DNA from: JAJEFO01 sp965214325
GTDB lineage: Bacteria > Pseudomonadota > Alphaproteobacteria > Rhodobacterales > Rhodobacteraceae
Length of the DNA: 64,000 nt
NCBI GenBank assembly: GCA_965214325.1
Contig: CBDCBG010000006.1
Location: forward strand, 2,666,001 to 2,730,000
Reading direction: 5' to 3'
A program made the translations under genes and the position numbers. Below, piece by piece: positions 39,145 to 48,043 of this stretch. Below the pieces are notes generated by a model. The model worked only from the letters and a program-made list of their open reading frames with translations, did no database searches and was not told the origin of the DNA. How positions within the stretch are numbered: position 1 is the stretch's first letter; each line of letters begins with the position of its first letter.

Positions 39145-39163
39145 GTCACCCTCCCCTGCCAGC

Positions 39164-41230
39164 TTAGAACGAGTAATTGAACGATATCGAAACAAAGTCC
39201 CTGTCCTCCAACGCGTTGTGGTTTCCGGCGTGCAGCGTGTAGGAAAGATCCGCGCTCATGCGTTCCAGGTAGTTCGCCCCGACCCCAAGCGTCACGACCT
39301 TGCGCCCCCCGACGAACGGGCCGAACGGGGCCGGACTCGATCCGGAGACGTCGTGCTGGAACTGGAGGTAGGGGGTGAGCCTGGCCGCGCCGATGGCATT
39401 GTGGTAGTCGAGCCATACCGCGCCCCGATAGCCCCAGGAAGTCGCGTCCGCAATGTCGCCGCGTGCACCGGCAGTGTCGAGCGGGGTCACCGAGCTGTCC
39501 GGCATGTCGTGGACCATCATGGCCGCCGCCTCGGCGATGAAGCCGGTGGAGTCCGAGCCAAGCAGGGATCCTAACACCTGGGTCGCCGTGACCTGCGCCT
39601 GGCTCACGTCCCGCTGGACATGGCCGTTCAGGACGTTGCCTATGATGTCGGCTCTGCACTGGGGCACCTGGCCGACGTCCCGACCCTCGAGTGCGCATCC
39701 GATCGGTGTCAGCGCCTCCGCGAACAGGGATTGTTCCTCCCTTTGCAAAGGCAGGTCAGGATGGAAGGAGTATTCGCCCTGCAGAGCCCAGCCGCTGGCG
39801 CCGACCACGGTATTGAAGCTCACGCCGACGGTCTTGAGATCTTCCGGGTATTCCACGAAATAGCGCGCCGCCTTGGCGTAGCGGTCGATGGCATTGTAGC
39901 CGGCAAAGCCTTGTTGCAGGCCTTTGAGTTCAGCCTCGAGCTCCGATGCTGCGAGTGTTTGCTCGATGATTCCCTGACCGACCGGAGATGCGAGTGTTTG
40001 CCTGATGATCTCTTCGCCTTGCGGTGATGATGCATCCACGTTCGGCGGAAGCCTGTCGCTTATGATGCCTATGGCTCCGAGGGTCGCCAGACGCAGTTTC
40101 GTGTTGTTAAAACCTGCCGCATTGACAGCCCCCGCGACGCGCAAGCTTTGGTCAAGTTCCTCCCCGCTCGGCGCCTGGCCGGCGACGAGCGGCAAGCGGC
40201 TGTGCGCGTTGACAAAATAGAAGCCGAATTCGGCATCGTTCAGTGCCGGAGACAGGTAGCGCAGCGCCACGCCATACTGGCCGTCATCCCGGGGCTCTCG
40301 ATCAAGGTCGCGCGCGATCGCCGGGAAAGGATCGTCAGCGCTGTACTGCAAGCCCAGACCCGCAATGTCCGCGTTGACGGCTTGTTCCACACCTGGGGCG
40401 GCCCGGACAGCGTCCGCAAGGTCGCTGAAGTCTGGCAGTGCAAGAAGGGCCTCCCGACCACCCGCGCCGACATAGTCGTTGGTCGAGAAATACGTGCCGG
40501 CCGGATCGATCACCGTCTTCTTCCAGCCGAACTGGTAGAAGCCCTCCACCGAGAGGTCGGGAACCGGCTCGACCGCTGCATACACCATGGGCACGGGCAC
40601 CAGTGCGTCACGCAACTCCGAACCCGGCGTGCGCAGCCGTGTCACGTCAATCGGATTGATCACGTTGATGCCGTTCGGGACGAACGTGCTCTCTCCCCAG
40701 TTCAGGACCTGGTTGCCGACCCGCAGGTCCAGCGGAACACCGCCTGGATCAAATGCGCCGGAAGCGTAGAGGTCAAGGAGCCGGAAGTCTCGGCCCGCAA
40801 CATCCTTGGCCGCATCCGACAGCGGAGTTCGCTCGCGCACTCCGTTCACGGCTTCAAGGTCAACGAAGCCGTGCATGCGGACGAAAAGGCCCAGGCTCCC
40901 TCCGGTGAGTTCAAGTTCCGTCGTGAGACTCGATGTATTGCTGACTAGGCCCCGGCCGTAGTTTCGGTCGCCGTCGTCGGAGTTGACTGAAGCCAGGGTG
41001 CTGTCACGTCCGGAGGCGCGGAAAGTCAGGCCATGGTTAAACGTGAAATTGGCGGTTGCAGACACGGCATCTCCCGGAAATCCCTGGGCGTTCGCCGGCA
41101 TGCCAGACAGAAACGTGCAAAGAGCGATGAATGCCGTCTGGCTGGCAAGCCTGCCAATCGGATGCAAGATCCTGGAATTCTTCAGGAGTGGGCGTCGGAT
41201 TATGCGATTTCGACGATCTTGAAAGAACAT
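39164..41230 (-). CDS. DUF1302 outer-membrane protein
   Basis: A 688-residue protein from ATG 41230 (after AGGAGAGCTC) with a signal peptide ending FLSGMPANA. It has the DUF1302 pattern: GLTFRASGRDSTLASVNSDD near the start, RVGNQVLNWGESTFVPNGIN near 195, GALQ-like GWALQGEYSFHPDLPL near 505 and a C-terminal VSISFNYSF typical of outer-membrane beta-barrels (final Phe). It is thought to be a channel for hydrophobic substrates. First gene of the DUF1302/DUF1329/Ycf48/MMPL operon, which together could form a route for a lipid or aromatic compound through the envelope. A short internal repeat (IIRQTLASPVGQG / IIEQTLAASE) lies near residues 410-430. Confidence 0.82.
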   Translation of the reverse strand: MFFQDRRNRIIRRPLLKNSRILHPIGRLASQTAFIALCTFLSGMPANAQGFPGDAVSATANFTFNHGLTFRASGRDSTLASVNSDDGDRNYGRGLVSNTSSLTTELELTGGSLGLFVRMHGFVDLEAVNGVRERTPLSDAAKDVAGRDFRLLDLYASGAFDPGGVPLDLRVGNQVLNWGESTFVPNGINVINPIDVTRLRTPGSELRDALVPVPMVYAAVEPVPDLSVEGFYQFGWKKTVIDPAGTYFSTNDYVGAGGREALLALPDFSDLADAVRAAPGVEQAVNADIAGLGLQYSADDPFPAIARDLDREPRDDGQYGVALRYLSPALNDAEFGFYFVNAHSRLPLVAGQAPSGEELDQSLRVAGAVNAAGFNNTKLRLATLGAIGIISDRLPPNVDASSPQGEEIIRQTLASPVGQGIIEQTLAASELEAELKGLQQGFAGYNAIDRYAKAARYFVEYPEDLKTVGVSFNTVVGASGWALQGEYSFHPDLPLQREEQSLFAEALTPIGCALEGRDVGQVPQCRADIIGNVLNGHVQRDVSQAQVTATQVLGSLLGSDSTGFIAEAAAMMVHDMPDSSVTPLDTAGARGDIADATSWGYRGAVWLDYHNAIGAARLTPYLQFQHDVSGSSPAPFGPFVGGRKVVTLGVGANYLERMSADLSYTLHAGNHNALEDRDFVSISFNYSF

Positions 41231-41775
41231 GAGCTCTCCTTTCTCAATTGTCTGGCCTGGCAATCCAAGCATTACTTGCGTTGATGCCTCATGCGCCCTT
41301 TCGCTTCGTGGCACCATGCTCGTTTCGTCGCGCAAACGCAACCAGCTCCTGCCCTGCGGCCGCGTTCATCGTCTTCATCCTCTCGGCTGATGTGAGATGA
41401 ATGCCAGCCGCCAGAGTGGCCGCGCAGAGCGGCCTCCGGGCGCCGTGGCCGAGCGGCGGCGGCAGGGTCCGCGTTGGCGTCTCGACGACGGGCATCCAGC
41501 GGGCGGCGCGACAAGCTGCGCCGGCATGTCGCGCCGAGCTCAGAACGCCGACAACCGTGAAACAAGGTCCGGCCGGTGCCCGGGAAGCGGCAGGCGCACG
41601 TTGCTGGCATCCAGGTGCAGCCTCCCGAACCGGTCGCGCGCCCGGTTCGATCCGTTCGTCGCGCAAGCCGCACTTTGGCACCACCGCCGGGAAGGCGGCT
41701 GGCGCCGCGCGGCTCGCCGTCCGGGACAACAGGCGCCACGACCGGATTCGCGAGATCCGTTCCGGGCCTTTCAAC
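41231..41775. other. Upstream of DUF1302 operon, no recognisable gene
   Basis: About 545 bases, presumably with the operon promoter near 41240-41300. Frames on both strands are Arg- and Pro-rich noise. Ends at the ISAs1-type element; bases 41768-41775 are its target duplication. Confidence 0.4.
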
Positions 41776-43451
41776 CCAGGACCATTTTATTGTCGAGTCT
41801 GTGGGCCGACATGACGGAGAGCGGTCATGCCCGATGCGTCCCGGGTCATCTGCGCACCGGTTTCGACGGTCGTCACTTGGCGCCCGGGCCATTCTGAACG
41901 CGGTTTTCGGGCTGTTCGGGCACGGCTGTTCCTTCGCGCCGTCTGGCGGCGCGTTCCGGTGCGCTCCTCGCACGGTCAGGACAGGCGGATCACGCGCCGG
42001 GCGGGAGCAGGATCGCGTCGACCGCCTCCTGGGCGCGGGCGGCGTAGTGCCGGTTCGCCTCGGGGATGCAGCTGAAGCGCCCGTCGCAGCGCACGATGGC
42101 GATGGCTGCGTTGGTCAGGCAGGAAAGGTTGCGCGGCAGATTGCGGACGTGCACCCTGCACCGGTCCTCGTCGCAGGTGAAGTCGCGTACGTAGTGCGCG
42201 CGGTTCTCTCTATGTAATGCCGGGCGTGCATCGCGTCCACGGTGACGATGCGGCCTGTGACGTCGAGGCTGCCGGAGAGCTCGCGCACGGCGGGGATCTC
42301 GTTGCTCTTCGCGTCGACCTCGACCTGCCGGAGCGCCATGCCGGTCCCGTGCCCGGCCGCGGCGACCATCATCCGCCGTCCCTCCCCGGTCTGCTTCGAG
42401 GCGCCGCGGATGTCCTTGCCGTCCATGGCGAGCGGCGTGGCGGCGCCGGCCTGCCGGGCGGTCCACCGTCCGACGGCGTCGTCCAGCGTCTCGGGCGGCA
42501 GGTCGGCGAGGATGTTGTGGAAGGTGGTGATCGAGGGCGCGGTGCAGCGCTTCCTGCTCGGGCTGAAGAACGAGTCCACCGCCTCGAGCCGCTCCTGCGA
42601 GAGCAGGGCGGCGAACCGGGCCGCGACGGCGATCGCCAGCACGGTCCTCGGCGGACAGCGCTTGCCCCGGGCCTTGCGGCACTCGGGCACCTCGCCCAGG
42701 CACGCGAACAGGCTGCGCAGCCGGGGCGCGGCCATCGGCTCCGCGTCGTCGTGCTGCTGCGCGTTCCACTCGTCCCGGCCCAGCGCCCCGGCGGCGTCGT
42801 CGGTCAGTTCGTGCATGAAGATCTCCTTTGGCTGGCCGTGATGGCGCCATCGGCTCCGCGCCGCCGGACCCGCGCGTCAGCCCCGGCGAGCGCCAGTTCG
42901 ACGCGCGGCGGCAGGTCCCGGAGAACCTCGAGACGCCGACGAAGGTCTCCGCGAGGAAGACCGGGCACCCGTGCACGTCCTGGATGTCCGCCGACAGCCG
43001 CCGAAGGCTCAGCCCCGGCACGCGGGACGCCAGGTTCGGCACCCGTTCGGGCGTGAGAATGACGAACCGGGAATTGTTGCAGATCAGGTGCAGCCGCCGG
43101 AACTGCCGCTCCGGCGACCAACCGATCCAGCGGTCGCGCGCGGCCAGCTTGAACGCGCCTGGCTGCCATCCGACCGGCGCGAGCCAGGTCTCGCCGTGCA
43201 GCGCGACATGGCGCAGGCCCTTGCCGACGATGCCGTGGAACCGCAGGCAATGATGCTCCTCGACCAGGCGGTCCCGGAGCCGGCGCTCGCGCGCGCCACG
43301 GGTCGGACGCACCGTGACTGCGCGAAGGTCGATGGACGACTCAGGGGCCGGACGAATCACCATGGCCGGCACGTTGCCACATCGAGAACGAAATGGTCGG
43401 CCCCGAAATCACCGCGCGACGATCACCGGGCGGACAATAAAATCGTCCTGG
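41776..43451 (-). mobile_element. ISAs1-type element with DUF4338 domain
   Basis: A 1676-bp element with inverted ends CCAGGACSATTTTATTGTC (41776; complement ending 43451) and an 8-bp target duplication CTTTCAAC (41768-41775 and 43452-43459). Confidence 0.82.
41990..43363 (-). pseudogene. DUF4338 (DruA-like)-ISAs1 fusion transposase, two frameshifts
   Basis: The first 175 residues from 43363 (or 43372) are a DUF4338 domain: VEEHHCLRFHGIVGKGLRHV, AARDRWIGWSPERQFRRLHL, ICNNSRFVILTPERVPNLAS and GCPVFLAETFVGVSRFSGTC. DUF4338 is the domain of DruA, the core protein of Druantia phage defence. Near 42840 the frame shifts and an ISAs1-type DDE domain follows: PKEIFMHELTDDA, VLAIAVAARFAALLSQERLE, LAMDGKDIRGASKQTGEG and VEVDAKSNEIPAVREL. 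A second shift lies in a CTCTCT run near 42205; the end (HYVRDFTCDEDRCRVHVRNL) returns to the first frame and stops at 41990. Originally one fused protein of about 455 residues. Confidence 0.75.
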
Positions 43452-43727
43452 CTTTCAACCGGACACTGTTGACTCGATATATTCGCCATGCACGTGGGCG
43501 GGACGAACCACAGGAAGCGGCCCGGACCAGCCGAATCGGCCCAAACGGTCATGGATTTCGCGGTCGCCGCCGTGCTCCTCGCCGAATTCATGCCGTCTAT
43601 TCGCCAGCCCAAGCCGGAATCACGGAGACTCCGGGAGGGATGCCCGATCCTTTCGCCATTCCTCGAACGCCACCGGGCCAAGCGCGACTACACCGACTTC
43701 GAGTTAACAGTGTCCGGTTGAAAGGTT
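43452..43727. repeat. Short element bounded by 26-bp inverted repeats
   Basis: CTTTCAACCGGACACTGTT followed by GACTCG at 43452-43476 is repeated inverted at 43702-43726 with one change. The left copy was split by the ISAs1-type element, whose target site it supplied. The 220 bases inside hold no supported gene; it may be a MITE or a deleted IS. Confidence 0.6.
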
Positions 43728-43894
43728 CCGGGCTCCCCGATCCGTTCTTCGGTCAGGCACCGCCAAGGACGGGTTGAGCGGAGAGGTTCGCCCCGTCCGG
43801 GAAGTCTCGTGCAGGAAAGGGAGATCGCGCGCGGGACGAATCCTTTCCGCGTCCGCAATTTGCGCGGTATTGACAAGCGGCGGAGCGGGCTGCC

Positions 43895-44770
43895 ATGGGA
43901 ACCGTCAATGCACCCGGGAATCCATCCCACGTGACCGACGACCGAAAATCCCTGCTGATCACCGGCTGCTCGTCGGGCATCGGTTACGACGTGGCGCACG
44001 GCATGGCGGCGCGCGGCTGGCGCGTCCTTGCCGCATGCCGCAGGAAGCCGGACTGCGCGCGGCTCGAAGACGAGGGGTTCGAGAGCGTCGTGCTGGACTA
44101 CGAGGACCAGCCGGGGATTCGGGAGGCTGTCCGCGAGGTGCTTGCTCGAACAGGCGGCCGGCTCGACGCCGTCTTCAACAACGGCGCCTACGCCGTCCCG
44201 GGGCTGCTCGAGGATCTTCCAACAGACGCGTTGCGGGCCAATTTCGAGGCGAATTTCTTCGGGCACCATGAGTTGACGAGGTGTCTGCTGCCCGCCTTCC
44301 GGCGTCAGGGTTATGGGAGAATCCTCATGAACTCTTCCGTGCTCGGCTTCTTTGCGCTTCCGTGGCGCGGCTCCTACAATTCGACCAAGTTCGCGGTCGA
44401 GGGCTGGGCCGACACGCTGCGCCGGGAATTGAGAAGCACCGGCATCCGCGTGATCCTGATCGAGCCCGGACCGATAACGAGCAAAATCCGCCAGAACTCG
44501 ATTCCCCACTACGAGCGGTGGATCGACGTGCCTTCGTCCGCCCGGGCGGACGAATACCGGAAGAGGCTGGAACCCCGGCTCTACAGCGAATCGCCGGAAC
44601 CCGACCCGTTCGAGTTGCCCGCCAGCGCCGTCACGCGCAGCGTCGCGCATGCCTTGACGCATCCGAACCCTCGCCCCAGATACCGCGTAACGGTCCCGAC
44701 GAAGTTCATTTACCTCGCAAAGAGGTTTATGACGACACGCATGCAGGACCGGTTCATGCTGCGTGGCTGA
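43895..44770 (+). CDS. Short-chain dehydrogenase/reductase
   Basis: A 291-residue classical SDR. LLITGCSSGIGYDVAHGM holds the NAD(P)-binding TGxxxGxG motif near residue 22, FNNGAYAVPG the NAG-type structural motif near 95, and MNSSVLGFFALPW with YNSTKFAVEGW the catalytic Ser-Tyr-Lys set near 146-164. The C-terminus is longer than average and ends TKFIYLAKRFMTTRMQDRFM, a pattern of membrane-associated sphinganine- or steroid-type SDRs. The Arg in the first beta-strand region suggests NADP. ATG 43895 is far from a good ribosome site; GTG 43931 (VTDDRKSLL) is an alternative. A TTGACA lies at 43870. Confidence 0.85.
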   Translation: MGTVNAPGNPSHVTDDRKSLLITGCSSGIGYDVAHGMAARGWRVLAACRRKPDCARLEDEGFESVVLDYEDQPGIREAVREVLARTGGRLDAVFNNGAYAVPGLLEDLPTDALRANFEANFFGHHELTRCLLPAFRRQGYGRILMNSSVLGFFALPWRGSYNSTKFAVEGWADTLRRELRSTGIRVILIEPGPITSKIRQNSIPHYERWIDVPSSARADEYRKRLEPRLYSESPEPDPFELPASAVTRSVAHALTHPNPRPRYRVTVPTKFIYLAKRFMTTRMQDRFMLRG

Positions 44771-44820
44771 ACGGGTTCTTCGGCCGCGCCCGTGCAGGCG
44801 ACTGACTCAAGGGAGAGATC

Positions 44821-45027
44821 GTGGCGCTAGACAACCCGCTCCTAATCTTGGTGGCAATCGCCATTTTCGTCGTCCTGATCATTCTCGTGACCGGCATCGG
44901 CGGGTTTGCCCGCGGAGGCGATTTCAACCGCAAGCACGCCAACAGGATCATGCGTTACCGAATCTACGCCCAGGCCGTTGCCGTCATGCTGATCCTGGCG
45001 TTCGTCCTTGTCGGCTGTGGAGGCTGA
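44821..45027 (+). CDS. HIG1-like twin-transmembrane protein
   Basis: A 68-residue protein starting at GTG 44821 (after AAGGGAGAG) with two membrane helices, LLILVAIAIFVVLIILVTGI and AQAVAVMLILAFVLVGCG, joined by GGDFNRKHANRIMRYRIY, the HIG1-domain loop. Proteins of this domain tune respiratory oxidase complexes. In alphaproteobacteria the gene often lies just before a cobalamin adenosyltransferase, as it does here; the two are one base apart, so they are likely co-transcribed. Confidence 0.75.
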   Translation: MALDNPLLILVAIAIFVVLIILVTGIGGFARGGDFNRKHANRIMRYRIYAQAVAVMLILAFVLVGCGG

Positions 45028-45028
45028 C

Positions 45029-45604
45029 ATGGTCGTCCTGAACAAGATCTACACGAGGACCGGCGACGGCGGCGACACCGCGCTTGGCGACAATGCCCGC
45101 GTTCCGAAACATTCGGCACGGGTCTCGGCCTACGGAACCGTGGACGAGCTGAACGCGGCACTGGGCGTTGCGAGACTGCATGCCAGGGGCGGTGACATTG
45201 ACGACGCCCTGTCGCGCATTCAGAACGACCTGTTCGATCTTGGAGCGGATCTTTGCCGACCGGACATGAAGAAGGACGACGAGGCCGGATATCCGGTGCT
45301 CAGGATATCAGACGGCCAAACGAAGCGGCTGGAAACCGAAATCGACGCGATGATCAAGCGGCTTGAGCCTTTGAAGTCATTCATCCTTCCGGCAGGCTCC
45401 GCGCTCGCCGCACACCTGCATCTTGCACGAACGGTCGCTCGGCGGACGGAACGGCTGACCACCGAACTCGCAAGTGCGGAAGAGGTGAACGGGGCGGCGC
45501 TGACCTACCTCAACCGCCTGTCGGACTGGCTGTTCTGCGCGGCCCGCATCGCGAATGACGACGGCCGGGCAGACGTCCTCTGGACCCCGGGCGCAAACCG
45601 TTAG
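45029..45604 (+). CDS. Cob(I)alamin adenosyltransferase, PduO type
   Basis: A 191-residue protein from ATG 45029 (MVVLNKIYTRTGDGGDTALG) behind GGAGG. The motif YTRTGDGGDTAL is the ATP-binding N-terminus of the PduO/MMAB family, followed by VDELNAALGVAR near residue 37, SFILPAGSALAAHLHLAR near 115 and LNRLSDWLFCAARIAND near 165, which shapes the corrinoid pocket. It transfers the 5'-deoxyadenosyl group of ATP to reduced cobalamin, making coenzyme B12. No frame damage. Confidence 0.92.
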   Translation: MVVLNKIYTRTGDGGDTALGDNARVPKHSARVSAYGTVDELNAALGVARLHARGGDIDDALSRIQNDLFDLGADLCRPDMKKDDEAGYPVLRISDGQTKRLETEIDAMIKRLEPLKSFILPAGSALAAHLHLARTVARRTERLTTELASAEEVNGAALTYLNRLSDWLFCAARIANDDGRADVLWTPGANR

Positions 45605-45660
45605 GCACCGATCGGGATGGGGATCCGGCAAGCTGGCCATTCCTCAGGCCTGCATTCGGA

Positions 45661-45924
45661 TCAGCCCATCGCATTCACACGCGAGGCGAGGCGCGACATT
45701 TTCCGGGCAGCCGTGTTCTTGTGGTAGATGCCTTTCGTGACGCCACGCATCAGTTCGGGCTGTGCCTGCCGCAGCTCTTCCTGCGCCGCCTTCCTGTCGC
45801 CCGACGTGATCGCGTCCTCGACGTTCCGGAGATGCGTGCGAATGCGCGAGCGACGCGCCTTGTTGGCGGCCAGGCGACGGCCGTTCTGCCGGGCGCGCTT
45901 CTTGGATTGTGGCGTGTTTGCCAT
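45661..45924 (-). CDS. rpsT: Ribosomal protein S20
   Basis: An 87-residue basic protein from ATG 45924 (MANTPQSKKRARQNGRRLAA), with KARRSRIRTHLRNVEDAI and the C-terminal GVTKGIYHKNTAARKMSRLA. S20 binds 16S rRNA early in 30S assembly. Its tail-to-tail neighbour is the cobalamin gene 56 bases away. In many alphaproteobacteria dnaA lies next to rpsT; it is not here. Confidence 0.96.
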   Translation of the reverse strand: MANTPQSKKRARQNGRRLAANKARRSRIRTHLRNVEDAITSGDRKAAQEELRQAQPELMRGVTKGIYHKNTAARKMSRLASRVNAMG

Positions 45925-46065
45925 GTTTGTGGTCCCTGTTCCGGGTCTAGATCGGATTGCGATGAAGCCCGGACCGGTCGAATTACCGGCTGACACATAG
46001 CCTAAGCGGGCTCCACGCGCATGCAGGCGGGGCCAATAGCGCAATCCCGTGCCCTTGAAAAGACC

Positions 46066-46842
46066 CTATCTGTCGCGGAAGCGAGGTTCGCGCTTCTCCA
46101 CGAAGGCGGCCATGCCCTCGGCCTGGTCGCGGGACGCGAACAGGGCATGGAACATCCGCCGTTCGAACAGGATGCCCTCGCGGAGAGTCGTTTCGTAGCT
46201 GCGATCCACCGCTTCCTTCACGACCATGCTCGTCAACATCGATTTGTCGGCAATGCGCCGCGCCGCGGATGTTGCCTCCTCCATCAACCGCTTTGCCGGC
46301 ACGACGCGACTCACGAGACCCGCACGTTCCGCTTCCTCGGCATCCATGAATCGCCCGGTCAGGTGCATGTCCATGGCTTTGGACTTGCCCACGAAACGCG
46401 TCAGGCGCTGCGTGCCACCGATGCCCGCGACGATCCCAAGGTTGATCTCAGGCTGACCGAACTTCGCCGTGTCCGCCGCGATGATGAAGTCGCAAATCAT
46501 GGCCAGTTCACATCCTCCGCCCAAGGCGTAGCCGGCGACAGCGGCGATGATCGGCTTGCGGCACCTCAGGATGGCCTCGGTCTCCGCCGTATAGAGATCC
46601 TCCGTCAGGGCCTGCACGAAAGTCTTGTCCGACATTTCCTTGATGTCGGCGCCGGCAGCGAACGCCCTTTCCGAGCCGGTCAGGATGATGCAGCGCACCT
46701 TGTCGTCTGCAGAGGCTTCGTCGAACGCGCGCGAAAGCTCTCCGAGCAGCTCGAGGCTCAGCGCGTTCATCACGTCAGGGCGGTTCATGCGAATGGTCGT
46801 GACGTGGTCTTCCGTCTCGACGATGATCGTTTCAAGGGCCAT
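46066..46842 (-). CDS. Enoyl-CoA hydratase
   Basis: A 258-residue crotonase starting MALETIIVETEDHVTTIRMN. The oxyanion-hole loops are GSERAFAAGADIKEM near residue 60 and GYALGGGCELAMICDF near 104; the two catalytic glutamates are in GGGCELAM and FGQPEINLG, as in mitochondrial short-chain enoyl-CoA hydratase. It adds water to 2-enoyl-CoA in beta-oxidation. It lies between rpsT and mutM in the same direction, a conserved position near the alphaproteobacterial origin. Intact and standard length. Confidence 0.92.
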   Translation of the reverse strand: MALETIIVETEDHVTTIRMNRPDVMNALSLELLGELSRAFDEASADDKVRCIILTGSERAFAAGADIKEMSDKTFVQALTEDLYTAETEAILRCRKPIIAAVAGYALGGGCELAMICDFIIAADTAKFGQPEINLGIVAGIGGTQRLTRFVGKSKAMDMHLTGRFMDAEEAERAGLVSRVVPAKRLMEEATSAARRIADKSMLTSMVVKEAVDRSYETTLREGILFERRMFHALFASRDQAEGMAAFVEKREPRFRDR

Positions 46843-46904
46843 GTGATCGGTTCCGGCAGTTTGGGTCTCGCGAAGCCTTACCAGTCACAAGGAACAGATC
46901 AAGC

Positions 46905-47747
46905 CTATCTCTGGCATTTCGGGCAGTGGAAGCTGGACCTTCCGGACTGAACGATGCGCACGACCCGCCCGCCGCAGCCGGGCTTCACGCAGGGCTCGCC
47001 GTCGCGACCGTATACGCGGAACGTGTGCTGGAAGTATCCAGGTTCCCCATCCGTTCGTCGGTAGTCCCTGAGGCTTGAGCCGCCCGCGGCAATCGCCTCG
47101 GACAGGACGTCCCGAATATGCGGCACAAGGCTCGCGACCCTGCCGGCTGCAAGACGCGACACGTGCCGGGTCGGAGAGATCCCCGCGCGATGCAGCACTT
47201 CGCAGACATAGATGTTGCCCAGGCCCGCCACCACGCGCTGGTCAAGAAGCGCGGACTTTATGGGCGTGCGGCGACCTCTTAGGGCTCCCTGCAGGTAGAC
47301 TTCGTCGAATGCGTTCCCGAGCGGCTCCGGCCCGATCCTAGCAAGCAGCCGATGTCGCTCCGCGGATTCCGTGACCACCAGGTCCATGACGCCAAAGCGG
47401 CGCGGGTCGTTGAAGGTCGCGCGGGCACCGCCTTCCATGTGAAACACGACATGATCGTGCAACGCGTTCCGGTTACGGAACGCGCCCGGCGCATCGCCCG
47501 AAATCAGGATGCGGCCGGACATGCCGAGATGAACAAGCAGCGTTTCCCCGCTCGACAGTTCCGCAAGCAGGTATTTCGAGCGGCGGCGCAGCGACATGAC
47601 CCTCGTCCCCGAAACCCTCTCCGCCATGCGCTTCGGCAACGGCCAGCGAAGATTCGGACGATTGACGTCGACCCGCAGAATCCGCGTGCCTTCCATCACC
47701 GGCAGCAGGCCGCGACGGACTGTCTCGACCTCCGGAAGCTCAGGCAT
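46905..47747 (-). CDS. mutM: Formamidopyrimidine-DNA glycosylase
   Basis: A 280-residue enzyme from ATG 47747 (MPELPEVETVRRGLLPVMEG). The proline nucleophile follows Met1 and the PELPEVETV start is diagnostic. Other marks are HLGMSGRILI near residue 72, NDPRRFGVMDLV near 112, and the C-terminal zinc finger with CVKPGC and CPKC. It removes 8-oxoguanine and other oxidised purines from DNA and nicks the backbone. It is transcribed away from ubiE, with a 296-base region between the two starts. An upstream extension of the frame to 47945 is noise. Confidence 0.95.
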   Translation of the reverse strand: MPELPEVETVRRGLLPVMEGTRILRVDVNRPNLRWPLPKRMAERVSGTRVMSLRRRSKYLLAELSSGETLLVHLGMSGRILISGDAPGAFRNRNALHDHVVFHMEGGARATFNDPRRFGVMDLVVTESAERHRLLARIGPEPLGNAFDEVYLQGALRGRRTPIKSALLDQRVVAGLGNIYVCEVLHRAGISPTRHVSRLAAGRVASLVPHIRDVLSEAIAAGGSSLRDYRRTDGEPGYFQHTFRVYGRDGEPCVKPGCGGRVVRIVQSGRSSFHCPKCQR

Positions 47748-47950
47748 GCCCGTTCGAGGGACCGGCTGTCGGCATGCTTGATCTCCTGCCGGAATCGACT
47801 GCCGCCATGGCGCCGGGCCCCTTCTTCCTTCAAGGTTGTCGGGGCGTGACCTGCCCCGCGAACCGCCGCCCCGCGCTCTTCGGGCGGGCAGCGTTCCTTC
47901 ACGATATCCGAAACGGGCGCCGCCTTCCAAAGGGAAGTTGCCCACCTTGG

Positions 47951-48033
47951 CCGCAGGCCAGAATCAGTCGTGGACGAGGTTGATTCCCTTGGTTTTCTGA
48001 ACATACAAGGACGGGGTTTGGCGGCACGCTGCG
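47951..48033 (+). repeat. Dispersed intergenic repeat, copy 2
   Basis: Same sequence type as 19634-19713, about three quarters identical by eye. Here it lies in the mutM-ubiE divergent promoter region, ending some 10 bases before the ubiE start. Confidence 0.6.
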
Positions 48034-48043
48034 AAAGGGCGCG

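Noticed and set aside
41231..41775. Possible small genes before the ISAs1-type element
   Set aside because: Several overlapping frames on both strands, all Arg/Pro-rich, none with a good ribosome site or family pattern.
41990..43363. A working Druantia defence locus
   Set aside because: Only a DruA-like domain is present, fused to a broken transposase within IS ends; no druB-E or helicase gene is near.
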